From Sphingobium sp. SYK-6 (GTDB lineage: Bacteria; Pseudomonadota; Alphaproteobacteria; Sphingomonadales; Sphingomonadaceae), in assembly GCF_000283515.1 (NCBI RefSeq), contig NC_015976.1:682001-746000 (forward strand): DNA of 64,000 bases, in the 5' to 3' direction. The position numbers and the translations under genes were made by a program. The notes beneath the pieces were generated by a model. It was given only the letters and a program-made list of their open reading frames with translations, did no database searches and had not been told where the DNA came from. Positions 62,857 to 64,000 of the stretch are shown here, in pieces (the first letter of the stretch is position 1; each line of letters begins with the position of its first letter).

Positions 62857-64000
62857 TCACAGGCGATCCATGCGGAGCCAGCGCCTGTCCCCCTGCCATG
62901 CCTTGCCGAGCGCCTGTTTTGCCGCGGCCGCCTCCAGCCGGTGGCCTTGCGAGGCTTCGCTGCGCATGAGGCCGTAGAGCGCCCAGCCATTGCCCGGCGT
63001 CTGCACCAGCGCGGCGCGGAAGGCGTCGGCCGCCTCGTCATGGCGCCCGGCCCGGAACAGGGCGGCGCCGAGCGACTGGCTGACCGGATAATACCAGTAG
63101 GATGGCTCGGTGTAGGGCAATGTCGCCTCGATGGCGATGGCCCGGCGATAATGGTCCGCGGCGTCGCCATGGCGCCCCTGCGCATCGGCGAAGCGGCCTT
63201 GCGCCACGGCCTGGGCGAGCGCCAGCAGATCGGGCGCGGGGACGTCCTGCGCGACCATGTCCGCGAAGGCATCGGATGCGGACCATCGGGCAAGCGCCGC
63301 CATTTCGCGATCGAAGCCTTTCCGGTCCTGCATCCGGGCAAAGGCGATCGCACGCGCATAATGCCGCATGGCAACGGCATAAGGCAGCCGCGCGTCGCCC
63401 TCGGGCAAGGCAAGGATCGCGCGCGCTTCCGCGAACTGGGCATAGGCCTGATAGGGCGCCGCATCGATCAGCTGGATCCAGGCGATCCTGGCCGATGTCG
63501 CCGGATCGAGCACGGCGCGCAGCCGCTTCGCTTCCCGGATGGCGGTCGCCATGTCGCCGCTCATCTGGGCCGAAGTGACGATGAAATGGATATTGTGGGG
63601 ATAATAGCCGTAGCGCACGAGGCTCCGGTCGTCCGTATCGCGGATGAAGGCTTCGTCTGCCCGGACGGCGGCGACGTTCACCCGGATCGACTCCGCATAA
63701 CGCCCCCGCCGCGCATAGATGTGGCCGGGCATGTGGACCAGATGACCCGCGCTTGGCGCGCGCGGGCTGGCGAGCCGGTCGGCGGCCGCCTCGGCACGCG
63801 CCGGATCGCTGGCTTCCATGAGATGGATGTAGAGATGCGCCGCCTGGACATGCGCGGGATCGCGCTGCAGCACGGCCTCGACCAGACGGACGGCTTCCCC
63901 GGCGCGGCCGATGGGCGTGCGCTTGTCGGCTTCCCAGTAATTCCAGGGCGTGGTGTCCATGGCCGCTTCGGCGGCGAGCAGGGCGATATCGTCATTGGCG
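62857..64000 (-). CDS. TPR-repeat protein, N-terminal part beyond the window
   Basis: The C-terminal 381 residues of a helical repeat protein; the frame runs off the right edge, so the start is missing. Paired helices with Ala/Tyr spacing (HLYIHLMEAS, GRYAESIRVNVAAV, GRHDEAADAFRAALVQTPGN) show TPRs, and HLVHMPGHIYARRGRY is a recurring feature of this family. It probably scaffolds other proteins. An internal ATG at 63960 gives a shorter product but the upstream codons also look coding. Confidence 0.75.
   Translation of the reverse strand, partial: ANDDIALLAAEAAMDTTPWNYWEADKRTPIGRAGEAVRLVEAVLQRDPAHVQAAHLYIHLMEASDPARAEAAADRLASPRAPSAGHLVHMPGHIYARRGRYAESIRVNVAAVRADEAFIRDTDDRSLVRYGYYPHNIHFIVTSAQMSGDMATAIREAKRLRAVLDPATSARIAWIQLIDAAPYQAYAQFAEARAILALPEGDARLPYAVAMRHYARAIAFARMQDRKGFDREMAALARWSASDAFADMVAQDVPAPDLLALAQAVAQGRFADAQGRHGDAADHYRRAIAIEATLPYTEPSYWYYPVSQSLGAALFRAGRHDEAADAFRAALVQTPGNGWALYGLMRSEASQGHRLEAAAAKQALGKAWQGDRRWLRMDRL

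Noticed and set aside
1-64000. tRNA, rRNA and CRISPR arrays
   Set aside because: No T-loop/acceptor pattern, rRNA-like stretch or regularly spaced repeat was recognised by eye; weak tRNAs could still be missed without a covariance search.

Overview
The window looks like chromosome from a high-GC alphaproteobacterium, most likely a sphingomonad (Sphingomonadales). Support: a large TonB-dependent receptor with an N-terminal ITGSRI-type plug, a PEP-CTERM protein with the PEPATWAMM signature, a class I lysyl-tRNA synthetase, the order rpmF-plsX-fabH-ihfA-merR, and PutA paired with a divergent Lrp-type regulator. No rRNA, tRNA or CRISPR array was recognised.

Layout. 1-11.9 kb: an aromatic-acid-type uptake and catabolism region (DHA2 MFS pump, cupin, CmcJ/NvfI-like oxidoreductase, MarR, TonB receptor, SnoaL-like protein, LigW-like decarboxylase, AAHS transporter), interrupted at 7.6-8.7 kb by two lower-GC orphan genes. 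13.0-20.3 kb: an exopolysaccharide/PEP-CTERM region (GT2 glycosyltransferase, EpsD-type PPIase, PEP-CTERM protein) split by a complete 3.8-kb IS1595-family transposon (15720-19532). That transposon carries passenger genes including a Fic protein and a small putative antitoxin. 20.2-23.2 kb: a compact phage or gene-transfer-agent-like cassette (spike base protein, SGNH hydrolase, XhlA-like holin, SAR endolysin, overlapping spanins). 23.3-39.1 kb: mostly core genes (dapB-nth, sirtuin, MBL hydrolase, rnk, rpmF-plsX-fabH-ihfA-merR, sixA-helicase, PilZ, lysK, alcohol dehydrogenase).

39.4-45.7 kb is a tightly overlapping tripartite ABC-2 efflux operon (outer-membrane lipoprotein, HlyD, RbbA-like double-ATPase/permease fusion, second permease), followed by a universal stress protein. 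A convergent stress operon comes next (manganese catalase, YciE/F-like ferritin fold, ZIP transporter). 48.7-53.3 kb holds a Crp/Fnr regulator with a CRP-like box and an orphan terminator suggesting an antisense-strand small RNA, then a three-gene minus-strand module: TIR-TM-TPR protein, an unrecognised 161-aa protein, and a TPR protein with SLOG-like and degenerate cyclase-like regions. 53.6-64 kb has an aldehyde dehydrogenase, an HWE/HisKA_2 histidine kinase, putA/putR, small coupled ORFs, a spermidine-synthase-like protein and a truncated TPR protein.

The most interesting parts are the TIR module (possible second-messenger signalling or anti-phage defence), the transposon with its Fic unit and shared operator-like motifs, and the orphan spike/lysis cassette. 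At least two dispersed palindromic repeat families occur between genes, and the transposon has inserted into one copy with a clean 8-bp target duplication.
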